Shown piece by piece: positions 33,640 to 41,436 of a DNA stretch of 64,000 nucleotides. The stretch is from an uncultured Mobilibacterium sp. (lineage in GTDB: Bacteria > Bacillota > Clostridia > Peptostreptococcales > Anaerovoracaceae): positions 1 to 64,000 of the forward strand of contig CAMYCF010000002.1 of the NCBI GenBank assembly GCA_947254375.1, in the 5' to 3' direction. Each line of letters opens with the position of its first letter. Position 1 is the stretch's first letter. A program made the position numbers and the translations under genes. A model generated the notes under the pieces. That model ran no database searches. It was not told the DNA's origin and was given only the letters and a program-made list of their open reading frames with translations.

Positions 33640-34800
33640 TTATCGGAGCCCCGCCATGAATGCGAGGTCTCCCTTCCTGTCGTAATCTTTTGCTATCGCG
33701 TGAGCCTCCGCGACGGTGAGCGGGATCGTGATGATGTGCGTCCCGACGCCGCCCGGCACCATTTCGTCTATCAGGGCGTCAGGCAGGCTGCTGACGTCGT
33801 AGAGGTGGAAATAGTATTTCTTCTTGATCGCTTCGTTGTCGACCCTGAAGGCGTTCGTTTTAGCGCTGCGCTTGAACGAGATCTTCTCCGCGATATCGAG
33901 GACGTCGTGGATGACGGATGTGCCCGTAGGCATTTTCCCCGCACCCTGGCCGTAAAAGCTGAGACGTCCGACGTTTTTGCCGATGAGCGTTATGAGGTTG
34001 TTGTTCGTCGCGACGTTCGCTTCGAGCTCGCCTTTGCCGAACAGCACCGGCTCGACGTAAGCGAAAAGGCGGCCGTCTTTCTTTCCGGCGTGCATTATCA
34101 GCTTGCAAACGAGATCGCGCTCTTTGAAGAACCTTATGTCGTCCGCGCCGATCTTATCTATCCCGAAGACGGGAACGTCCTCTTCCGTTATCTCTGCCGA
34201 AAAAGCGATGTTCGCGGAGATCACGCACTTTCTGAGCGTGTCCGTGCCCTTGATGTCGGATGCGGGATCGGCCTCTGCGTATCCGAGCGACTGGGCCTCT
34301 TTGAGGACGTCGTCGAAAGCGCTGCCGTTCGTGTACATGTTGTCCAATATGTAATTGCACGTGCCGTTGACGATGCCGAACACCTCGGTCATCTCATCGC
34401 AGCGCGCCTGCCTCTGCAGGTTGAAGAGCCAAGGGATGCCGCCGCCGGCCGCCGGAGTGAATCTGAACTCGACTCCGTTCTCCTCGGCGCAGCGCACCAG
34501 ATCTTTGTACTTCGCGCTTACGAGATTTTTATTAGGTGTGACGACGTGCTTCCCGTTTTTCATCGCCCTCGTCACGAAATCGAACGGTACATCGATACCG
34601 CCCATGCACTCGGCGACGAGATCGATCTCGGGATCTTTTACTATCTCATCGATGTCGGTGGTCATCATCGCCGTCGCCTCGGGGTGCTCAGGTCTCGTTC
34701 GCCTTTCGAGGATCTTCACTACTTCGATGCCGTCTGTTGCCTTTGCGACTTCGTATGCCCCGCTTCCCACGGTGCCGAATCCCAGTATTGCGATTTTCAT
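33640..34800 (-). CDS. hom: homoserine dehydrogenase (without ACT domain)
   Basis: A 386-residue enzyme. The NAD(P) motif ILGFGTVGSGAYEVAKATDG is at the N-terminus and the catalytic-domain block GTCNYILDNMYTNGSAFDDV is followed by AEADPASDIKGTDTLRKC. The protein ends soon after the C-terminal substrate domain (FMAGLR), whereas many Gram-positive Hom proteins carry an extra ACT domain of about 80 residues, so threonine inhibition may be absent or act elsewhere. First gene of hom-lysC-asd, divergent from thrC. Confidence 0.92.
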   Translation of the reverse strand: MKIAILGFGTVGSGAYEVAKATDGIEVVKILERRTRPEHPEATAMMTTDIDEIVKDPEIDLVAECMGGIDVPFDFVTRAMKNGKHVVTPNKNLVSAKYKDLVRCAEENGVEFRFTPAAGGGIPWLFNLQRQARCDEMTEVFGIVNGTCNYILDNMYTNGSAFDDVLKEAQSLGYAEADPASDIKGTDTLRKCVISANIAFSAEITEEDVPVFGIDKIGADDIRFFKERDLVCKLIMHAGKKDGRLFAYVEPVLFGKGELEANVATNNNLITLIGKNVGRLSFYGQGAGKMPTGTSVIHDVLDIAEKISFKRSAKTNAFRVDNEAIKKKYYFHLYDVSSLPDALIDEMVPGGVGTHIITIPLTVAEAHAIAKDYDRKGDLAFMAGLR

Positions 34801-34952
34801 GGTGACCTCCGATCTTTTTCTGAATAAAAATACTTAGTAGAGGTGAGGATCCCTTCGGATCCCTGCCTTCCGCATCTTTGCTGATAAGTCAATTTATCAC
34901 AATTTGCTTGATTTTTCAAGGCTTGCGGCGGTGCCGACCCGATTTGCCGCGA

Positions 34953-34981
34953 TTGAAAAGGACATTGAAATGTTGTATCAT
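34953..34981 (+). promoter_or_regulatory. promoter of thrC-thrB
   Basis: -35 TTGAAA (34953-34958) and -10 TATCAT (34976-34981) with 17-base spacing, giving a leader of about 75 bases before the thrC ATG. Confidence 0.6.
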
Positions 34982-34999
34982 GTTCTAAAACGGTTCGCC

Positions 35000-35017
35000 C
35001 CCTTGATAAATCAAGGG
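35000..35017 (+). promoter_or_regulatory. hairpin in the thrC leader
   Basis: CCCTTGAT-AA-ATCAAGGG is a perfect 8-bp stem located between the promoter and the thrC start. It has no T-run, so it is not a simple terminator; it may mark an operator or an mRNA control element. Confidence 0.4.
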
Positions 35018-35062
35018 TTAAAAGCAGCCGGACCCCTTATTTCAAAGACAAAGGTAAAAAAC

Positions 35063-36607
35063 ATGCTGAACTACATAAGTACGAGAGACCCCGGGCTGAA
35101 AGTGACTCCGTCGGTCGCGATACTGAAAGGCATCGCCCCGGACGGCGGACTTTTCGTGCCGGAAGATCTCAAAGAGCTCGCCGTTGACTACCGCGAACTG
35201 ATCCGCAGGGATTACCGCGGCATGGCGTCGGAGATACTTTCGAAATTCTTCCCCGACCTCGGCGGCCGCAAAATGGAAGAGATAGTCGGGAAAAGTTACG
35301 AAGGGAAGTTTTCGGCGAAAGAGCTGACGCCGCTCAAAAAAGTCGGCGATGCATACGTGCTCGAGCTTTTCCACGGCCCGACGTGCGCGTTCAAGGACGT
35401 GGCGCTTTCGATACTGCCGAACCTCATGACGGAAGCGGCGAGACTCAACGGTTTCAAAGATAAGATCCTGATCCTGACGGCGACGAGCGGCGATACGGGA
35501 AGCGCGGCTCTCCACGGATTTTCCGATGTGCCGGGAACGGGGATAATCGTTTTCTTCCCTGACGGCGGCATCTCGGATACGCAGAAGCTCCAGATGGTGA
35601 CGGCGGAAGGCCGTAATGTTGCGGCTTGCGCGGTAAAAGGCAACTTCGACGATGCTCAGAGCGGGGTAAAAAAGATCTTTTCCGAGATCGAGAGCCCGGC
35701 GGAGGGCATCTCGCTTTCGAGTGCGAACTCCATTAACATCGGCAGGCTCGCGCCTCAGGTCGTCTACTATTTTGCGGCGTACAAGCAGCTCGTCGAAAAC
35801 GGCGATATCGAGCCGGGCGATGAGATCGCTTTTACCGTTCCGACCGGAAATTTCGGGGACATAATGGCGGGCTGGTTCGCAAAAGAAATGGGCCTCCCTG
35901 TAGCGGAGCTGACGTGCGCTTCGAACCGAAACGATGTCCTTACCGAGTTCCTCGACACGGGGCATTACAACAGGAAGAGAGAGTTTTATAAGACGGATTC
36001 GCCTTCTATGGACATACTGATATCGAGCAATCTCGAGAGGCTCCTCTTTTACGTCTGCGGAGCGGAGAAAACGAAAGCGTACATGGAAGCGCTTTCAAAG
36101 TGCGACGAGTACGACATCACGAAGGAAGAACTCTCGGAGATCCGTAGCGTTTTCAGGGGTGTGTCGTGCGACGATGAGGAGGGCGGAGCCGCTATCGGCG
36201 AAGTCTTCCGCAGATATGGCTATCTTATGGACACACATACATCGGTGGCGTGGGCGTCGCTCGAAAAGGCGGGAGCCTCGGGCGGAGACAGGTCGGACGG
36301 AAGCAAGGTGACCGTAAGCAAGGCGGACGTAAGCGCAGAGGGCCGTTCAGGCAGAGTTAAGGCGGACGTCGTTCTTTCGACTGCATCTCCGTATAAATTC
36401 ACGCGCGCGGTGCTCCGTGCACTCGGCGGCACCGAAAGCGGCACGGATAAAGAAAACATGATCGATCTTGAGAAGATGACGGGCGTCGCGATCCCGGAGC
36501 AGCTCTTTGCGATATTCGGCAAAAAAGTCATTCACAAAGACGTTATAGATCCGGCGGACATGAAGGCTTTCGTCATCGGTAAAAGCGAAGGAGACCTTTG
36601 CAAGTAG
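35063..36607 (+). CDS. thrC: threonine synthase
   Basis: A 514-residue PLP enzyme that makes threonine from phosphohomoserine. The start MLNYISTRDPGLKVTPSVAI and the GIAPDGGLFVPED block are typical; the Schiff-base lysine is in HGPTCAFKDVALS; TSGDTGSAALHG and VPTGNFGDIMAGWFAKEMGL follow. The ATG at 35063 is chosen because the family starts there and AAAGG precedes it; the open frame extends back to 34904 but that part is upstream DNA with the promoter. Near residues 400-435 there is a hydrophilic insertion (GASGGDRSDGSK and more) absent from typical ThrC. The gene is followed by thrB 50 bases on. Confidence 0.92.
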   Translation: MLNYISTRDPGLKVTPSVAILKGIAPDGGLFVPEDLKELAVDYRELIRRDYRGMASEILSKFFPDLGGRKMEEIVGKSYEGKFSAKELTPLKKVGDAYVLELFHGPTCAFKDVALSILPNLMTEAARLNGFKDKILILTATSGDTGSAALHGFSDVPGTGIIVFFPDGGISDTQKLQMVTAEGRNVAACAVKGNFDDAQSGVKKIFSEIESPAEGISLSSANSINIGRLAPQVVYYFAAYKQLVENGDIEPGDEIAFTVPTGNFGDIMAGWFAKEMGLPVAELTCASNRNDVLTEFLDTGHYNRKREFYKTDSPSMDILISSNLERLLFYVCGAEKTKAYMEALSKCDEYDITKEELSEIRSVFRGVSCDDEEGGAAIGEVFRRYGYLMDTHTSVAWASLEKAGASGGDRSDGSKVTVSKADVSAEGRSGRVKADVVLSTASPYKFTRAVLRALGGTESGTDKENMIDLEKMTGVAIPEQLFAIFGKKVIHKDVIDPADMKAFVIGKSEGDLCK

Positions 36608-36657
36608 CGAAGGTGCATTTTCGAACGTCGAAGTAAATTTGCGGATAGGGGTGCTTC

Positions 36658-37545
36658 ATGGATAAAAACAAAGTAAAAGTCGTCGCTCCGGCGACTTCGG
36701 CCAACGTCGGTTCGGGCTACGACGCGTGCGCGTTCGCCCTTGCCCTTTACAACACTCTCACCTTCGAGCGCACGGGGAGCGGCCTTGAGATAACGGGCTG
36801 CCCGGAAGAGCACTGCAACGAAGGCAACATGGCGTACAAGACGTATAAAGCCGTGTTCGGGAGAGCGGGCAAAGATGTCGGCGGAGTCAAAATAGACATC
36901 GAAACGAACGTTCCGATATGCCGCGGCCTCGGCTCCTCGGCGACGCTTCTCATCGCGGGTGCGGTCGGAGCAAACGAGCTTCTCGGAAGGCCTTTTGAAA
37001 AAGAAGACCTCCTCGACATCTGCCTCGAATTCGAGCCTCATCCCGACAACGTATGCGCCTGCCTGTGGGGCGGCTTCACCACGGCGGTAAAAACAGATGA
37101 CTCCACGGAAGTCTTCCTTTCGAGCGTGAGCCCGGACCTGAGATTTTTCGCGATCATCCCGGATTATCCCGTAAGCACTGAAGAGGCGAGGGCGATAATG
37201 CCGAAAGAGGTCGCGCTCACCGACGCCGTCTTCGATCTTTCGCGGGCTGCGCTCCTGCCGAGGGTGTTCGAGGCGGGGGACAGGTCCATGGTAAAAACGG
37301 TCACGGACGACAGGCTCCACCAGCCGTACAGGAGCAGGCTGATAAAAAGGTACGACGACCTCCGCGAGATGTCGTACCGCAACGGAGCGTACGCATTCTT
37401 CATAAGCGGATCCGGGTCGACGTGCATGGCGATGAGCGACGGGGACGATTTTATCGGGAAGATGAAAAAAGACCTTGAGTCCTTCGATTTTACCGTGGAG
37501 ATAAAAGAGCTGACGGTGGATGGGGAAGGCGCTCGCGTCGTATAG
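36658..37545 (+). CDS. thrB: homoserine kinase
   Basis: A 295-residue GHMP kinase. The substrate motif VVAPATSANVGSGYDACAFA is at the N-terminus, the ATP loop is VPICRGLGSSATLLIAGAVG, and the C-terminal motif is FISGSGSTCMAMSD. It phosphorylates homoserine for the threonine synthase encoded just upstream. The ATG follows AGGGGTGCTTC. Confidence 0.92.
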   Translation: MDKNKVKVVAPATSANVGSGYDACAFALALYNTLTFERTGSGLEITGCPEEHCNEGNMAYKTYKAVFGRAGKDVGGVKIDIETNVPICRGLGSSATLLIAGAVGANELLGRPFEKEDLLDICLEFEPHPDNVCACLWGGFTTAVKTDDSTEVFLSSVSPDLRFFAIIPDYPVSTEEARAIMPKEVALTDAVFDLSRAALLPRVFEAGDRSMVKTVTDDRLHQPYRSRLIKRYDDLREMSYRNGAYAFFISGSGSTCMAMSDGDDFIGKMKKDLESFDFTVEIKELTVDGEGARVV

Positions 37546-37641
37546 TAATATTTATTTTTTACCGACCGAGCGGGCTGAAAAAGGATCCGCGACGGACCCG
37601 TGCCGGACCTATAGAAAAAATCTATAATACAATTTTAGGGA

Positions 37642-37664
37642 CCTTGTACACCTTGAAAACAAGG
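37642..37664 (+). promoter_or_regulatory. inverted repeat upstream of the LysR gene (candidate LysR site)
   Basis: CCTTGT (37642-37647) and ACAAGG (37659-37664) are perfect arms 11 bases apart, lying 12 bases upstream of the -35 box. The T-N11-A layout is that of LysR-type sites, which suggests autoregulation. Confidence 0.45.
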
Positions 37665-37675
37665 CAATACAATCA

Positions 37676-37704
37676 TTGACAACGCGTGCCCTGAACGTTA
37701 CAAT
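37676..37704 (+). promoter_or_regulatory. promoter of the LysR-type regulator
   Basis: -35 TTGACA (37676-37681) and -10 TACAAT (37699-37704) with 17-base spacing. Confidence 0.7.
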
Positions 37705-37728
37705 TAAGCAACGAAAGAGAGGGCTTTT

Positions 37729-38631
37729 ATGGAATTCAAACAGATCGAAGCGTTTGTCAATGTCGTAAGGTACAAGAGTTTTACGAAGGCCGCCGACGCG
37801 ACTTTTTTTACCCAACCTACGATAAGCACGCACATCAGCACGCTTGAGAAGGAACTCGGCACGAAGCTCCTCGAAAGACGGAGCCGCAGCGTTGAGATGA
37901 CGCCGCAGGGGCGGAAGTTCTATCGTTACGCCATCGAGATGGTGAACACGAGAGCGCAGGCGATGGAGGCGATCGGGAAGGACAGCACGAAGGTCGAGGG
38001 AGTTCTGGAGATACAGACTTCGACGATACCGGGGATCGCGTTCCTTCCGGAGGTTTTGAGCGGATTCCACGAGCAGTACCCGGGGACGCAGTTTTACGTC
38101 GACCTGTCGGACAGCCAGAAGGTCATCGAGAACATCGTGGAGAGGCGCGGTGAGATCGGGTTCGTCGGCGATATGGCGAACAGTTCCAACATCGAATCCA
38201 TGCCGCTCTTTTCGGACAACGTCGTTTTGATCGCACCGAAGTCGTACGGGATCAGCAAGTCCAAGATCTCCATGGCGGAAGCGGTGAAGTTCCCGTTCAT
38301 CTGGAGGGAAAGCGGTTCGGCGACGAGGCGCTCTTTTGAAGAGGCGGCCGTCAAGCTCGGGTACGACAAGACAGCATTCGAAGTCGTCGCGAAGTTCAAC
38401 GACATCGGGCAGATCGTGCGCGCAGTCGAGCAGGGACTCGGGGTCTCGATACTTTCGGAGCACGCCGTCGAGAAATTCAAGTCGGACGATCTCGTGGCCG
38501 TTGATATAGAAGGCTTCGACCGCAAGAGGACGTTCTACATGATAACCCTCGAAAACATATCCCATTCGCCTGTAGCTGAAGCGTTCAGGCGGTACGTCAC
38601 ATGGTACTGCGATCAGGCGGGCAAAAAATAA
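37729..38631 (+). CDS. LysR-family regulator, likely the selenium-metabolism-associated type
   Basis: A 300-residue regulator. The winged helix occupies residues 1-60 (MEFKQIEAFVNVVRYKSFTK, then ADATFFTQPTISTHISTLEK) and the effector-binding domain follows (LEIQTSTIPGIAFLPEVLSG to the C-terminus). It resembles CysL-like proteins that in Clostridia are found with selenium genes, and here it lies 1.6 kb from selD in a region that also carries tRNA-Sec, selA and selB. The regulatory link is an inference from family and location. It has its own promoter and a terminator, and a LysR-like inverted repeat upstream. Confidence 0.82.
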   Translation: MEFKQIEAFVNVVRYKSFTKAADATFFTQPTISTHISTLEKELGTKLLERRSRSVEMTPQGRKFYRYAIEMVNTRAQAMEAIGKDSTKVEGVLEIQTSTIPGIAFLPEVLSGFHEQYPGTQFYVDLSDSQKVIENIVERRGEIGFVGDMANSSNIESMPLFSDNVVLIAPKSYGISKSKISMAEAVKFPFIWRESGSATRRSFEEAAVKLGYDKTAFEVVAKFNDIGQIVRAVEQGLGVSILSEHAVEKFKSDDLVAVDIEGFDRKRTFYMITLENISHSPVAEAFRRYVTWYCDQAGKK

Positions 38632-38647
38632 AAGAAGATCTTACGCG

Positions 38648-38677
38648 ATCGCACGGGAAACCGTGCGATTTTTTTTG
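38648..38677 (+). terminator. terminator after the LysR gene
   Basis: ATCGCACGG / CCGTGCGAT is a perfect 9-bp stem with a GAAA loop, followed by eight or more Ts. Confidence 0.9.
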
Positions 38678-38763
38678 TTAATACGTGCTCGTAGTTGTAT
38701 AATAAAAAGATAACAGAACGGTTTTCAGAGCATAGGGACAGATCGTTTAAAAGGGGATATGCG

Positions 38764-40179
38764 ATGAGCAGGAAAATGAGGATCGCTTCGGCGATAATGT
38801 GGGAGAGGATCTCGCCGGTTTTTACGAGGTGGAAGCCTTCCACGGAGATCATAGAGCGCGCAGGCGCACGCCGCGGTGTGGGGAAATACTGTAAGCGCAG
38901 CGGTTTTAAGCGCGCGCTGATCGTTACGGACAAAAACATAATAAGATGCGGGATACTCGATAAAGTCCTCGAGGGCTTGGAAGAAGAAGGCATCGTTTAC
39001 GACATTTACGACGGAGTAACGACGGAAGTCCGCGATTCCACGGTCGCAGCCGCGGCATTCGTGGGAAGAAGGGTAAAAGCCGATCATGTCATCGCCGTCG
39101 GCGGCGGCTCTCCGCTCGACTGCGGAAAGCTTGCGGCACTGTCGCTTGCGGCGCCGAACGTTCCGCTCAAGATCCTGAACAGGCGGATAGGCGGGATCGT
39201 CTTTTCGAACCTGCCCGTTATAGCGATACCCACCACAGCGGGCTCGGGTTCCGAGATAGCGATGACGGCAACGATAACGAGCGACACATCGCACGTAAAA
39301 TACCTCGCGGGCGGACCGCGCCTCGCACCGAGGCTTGCAGTAATCGACATCGAGACTATAATGACGTGTCCGAAACGCGTCCTCGCGCATTCGGGCATCG
39401 AAGCGCTTTCGCACGGCCTCGAAGCTTACCTCACGGATTTCTCGGACTCTCCGGCAAAGCAGGGGATATCGCTCACGTGCATCAAACTCTGCATGGAAAA
39501 CCTCAAAAGGGTATACGACGACTATTCCGATGTCGAAGCGGCTCGCAACATGATGATCGCCGCGAACTGGGGCGGCCGGGCACTCAATTGCTGCGCAGGC
39601 GGCTACAACAAGGCCTTCGCTTCCGCTCTTGAAATGACATATTACATACCGCGCGGTCGGGCCACGGCGATGACGATGGTCGCGAACCTGCGCTTCCTAA
39701 AAAGCGAATTCCTCCATGAAATGGCCGTTCTCGCTAAAATCACGGGAAGCGGCGAGGAGGGCTTGGAAGACGAACAAAACGCCGAAAACTTCATAAAAAG
39801 CGTCGAAAAACTCATAATGGATCTGGGCATCCCGCCGTACTGCCCTCAGATAAAAGAAGCGGATTACAGCAAGCTCATCGACCGGGCGTTCGCCGATTCG
39901 ATGAACTACCCGCTGCCGAGAGTAATGAACGTCGAAGAGGCAGTCGAATTCCTGAACCTCTGCTCGGACGGTCTCGAAGTCGATCCGGCGGACGTGACGG
40001 TCGGTCGCAGGCAGACGTCGGTAAAAGTCAACCGCGGAAACATGGACCTCGTGGCGCTGGCCGCGCTGAGCGCGCTTACGGTCGGAATGATGTTCTCGTT
40101 TGCCCGTTCGGTCAGGAGGAAAAACGATGCGCTGAGAGGCGGGGAGGGCTGGCGGAGAGACGGGTCAGGCAGGCGGTAA
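38764..40179 (+). CDS. iron-containing alcohol dehydrogenase-like protein with lost metal ligands and a C-terminal membrane helix
   Basis: A 471-residue protein of the group III (Fe-ADH) fold. Nucleotide-binding blocks are intact: VIAVGGGSPLDCGKLAALSL and VIAIPTTAGSGSEIA. The metal site is not. The usual D-A-L-T-H-A block reads IEALSHGLEAY (Asp to Glu, first His kept), the second and third His region reads AGGYNKAFASALEMTYYIPR, in which the usual His-x3-His is lost and the Pro-His-Gly is Pro-Arg-Gly. A hydrophobic helix (LVALAALSALTVGMMFSFAR) near the C-terminus, followed by basic residues, could anchor it in the membrane. The ATG at 38764 follows AAAAGGGG. Catalysis with iron is doubtful; a different cofactor use or a binding role is possible. 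Confidence 0.72.
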   Translation: MSRKMRIASAIMWERISPVFTRWKPSTEIIERAGARRGVGKYCKRSGFKRALIVTDKNIIRCGILDKVLEGLEEEGIVYDIYDGVTTEVRDSTVAAAAFVGRRVKADHVIAVGGGSPLDCGKLAALSLAAPNVPLKILNRRIGGIVFSNLPVIAIPTTAGSGSEIAMTATITSDTSHVKYLAGGPRLAPRLAVIDIETIMTCPKRVLAHSGIEALSHGLEAYLTDFSDSPAKQGISLTCIKLCMENLKRVYDDYSDVEAARNMMIAANWGGRALNCCAGGYNKAFASALEMTYYIPRGRATAMTMVANLRFLKSEFLHEMAVLAKITGSGEEGLEDEQNAENFIKSVEKLIMDLGIPPYCPQIKEADYSKLIDRAFADSMNYPLPRVMNVEEAVEFLNLCSDGLEVDPADVTVGRRQTSVKVNRGNMDLVALAALSALTVGMMFSFARSVRRKNDALRGGEGWRRDGSGRR

Positions 40180-40224
40180 AAGCCGCGCCCGGATATTGTG
40201 AGCCGCGCCTGAAATACGACACGA

Positions 40225-40252
40225 AAAAACAGCCTCCTCGGAGGCTGTTTTA
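40225..40252. terminator. bidirectional terminator between the ADH-like gene and selD
   Basis: AAACAGCCTCC / GGAGGCTGTTT is an 11-bp perfect stem with a TC loop. A- and T-rich flanks on both sides allow termination in both directions. Confidence 0.88.
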
Positions 40253-40256
40253 CTGA

Positions 40257-41348
40257 TCAATTAAGTATCTCGATGTAGTGCGAGCCCTTCTTCTTGAAGC
40301 GCCCGACGACCGCGTTCTCGCAGTCCTTCTCGCCCAGCTGATACTGAAGCCTTTCGATCTGGTCTTCTTTGACGGCGAGGAGAAGGCCTCCAGACGTCTG
40401 CGGGTCGTACAGGCAGTCGATGACCGACTGTTTTACCCCGACCGTGTAGTCCATAACGTCGTTCGCCAGGTAGTTCATGTTGTTGTAAGCTCCGGCAGGT
40501 ATGATTCCCTGCGAAGCGAACTCAAGCGCACGGTCGAAAAGCGGTACGGAGTTCGCGAAGATCTCAAGAGTGAGATCGCCGCTCTTCGCCATTTCGGCTC
40601 CGTGACCGAGCAGGCCGAATCCCGTTATATCGGTGCAGCCGTCGACCTTGACGCCTTTTGTCGCATCGAAAGCGTACTTGTTCAGGCGCGCCATAGTGCG
40701 GTCGAGCTCGTCGTTTTCTTCCTTCGAGAGGAAGTCGACTTTCGCCGCGGAGGAAAGTATCCCGGAACCGATCTTCTTCGTTATGACGAGATAGTCGCCC
40801 TCCACCGCGCTGTTGCTCAGTATGTCTTCGGGACGCGCAAAACCCGTCACGCTGAGACCGTACTTCGGCTCGTTGTCGTTGATGCTGTGACCGCCGACGA
40901 TCATCGCGCCCGCCTCGTTGACCTTTTCGTTACCGCCTTCGAGGATCGCTTTTACCGCCTCGAGCGGCAGGCAGTTCGGGAATGTGAGAAGGTTCATCGC
41001 AAGCTTCGGCGTTCCGCCCATCGCAAAAACATCGCTCAGCGAGTTTGCCGCCGCGATCTGACCGAACATGTACGGGTCGTCGACGATCGGCGGGAAGAAG
41101 TCGATCGTATTTATGATCGCGACATCGTCGCTCACCTTGTAGACGCACGCATCGTCGCTGCTGTCGAATCCGACGAGCACGTTCTCGTCCCTGATCTTAG
41201 GAAGCTTGGAAAGTATATCGCTCAGGACCCCCGGTCCCACCTTGGCGCCTCACCCTCCGGCCGTCGTCATCTCGGTCAACCGGACCTCTTTTGAAGGAGT
41301 CGGTATCGAGCATGTATTCAGTTCTTCTTTTATCTTTTCTTTGGTCAT
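40257..41348 (-). CDS. selD: selenide, water dikinase, itself a selenoprotein (in-frame UGA, Sec33)
   Basis: SelD makes selenophosphate from selenide and ATP. The conventional frame begins only at GTG 41240 (VGPGVLSDILSKLP), losing the active site. Reading upstream through one TGA (41250-41252) gives ATG at 41348 and a 363-residue protein whose N-terminus contains RLTEMTTAGG-Sec-GAKVGPG, with Sec at position 33 where others have Cys (or Sec) before the conserved Lys36. This frame is otherwise open back to a TAA upstream. A hairpin (41225-41237) sits at bacterial SECIS distance. The rest is typical: NTIDFFPPIVDDPYMFGQIA, GGHSINDNEPKYGLSVTG, DITGFGLLGHGAEMAKSG and DPQTSGGLLLAV. It lies 88 bases after the cysteine desulfurase-like gene on the same strand. 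Confidence 0.93.
41225..41237 (-). promoter_or_regulatory. SECIS-like hairpin of selD
   Basis: Immediately after the Sec codon the minus strand reads GGCGCCAAGGTG, then GGACC-GGG-GGTCC, a perfect 5-bp stem with a G-rich apical loop. The loop lies about 18-20 bases after the UGA, within the distance known for SelB-dependent elements. Confidence 0.65.
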
Positions 41349-41436
41349 ACGTAATATGTTCCGAATTTTTTATAATTCCATTATTGAAAATTTTTATAGC
41401 AAATTTCTTTCCGCGGCAAAAATACAAGATCTGCCG

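Noticed and set aside
31233..34827. Long plus-strand ORFs opposite asd, lysC and hom
   Set aside because: Antisense shadows of conserved enzymes; the minus-strand products carry the catalytic motifs.
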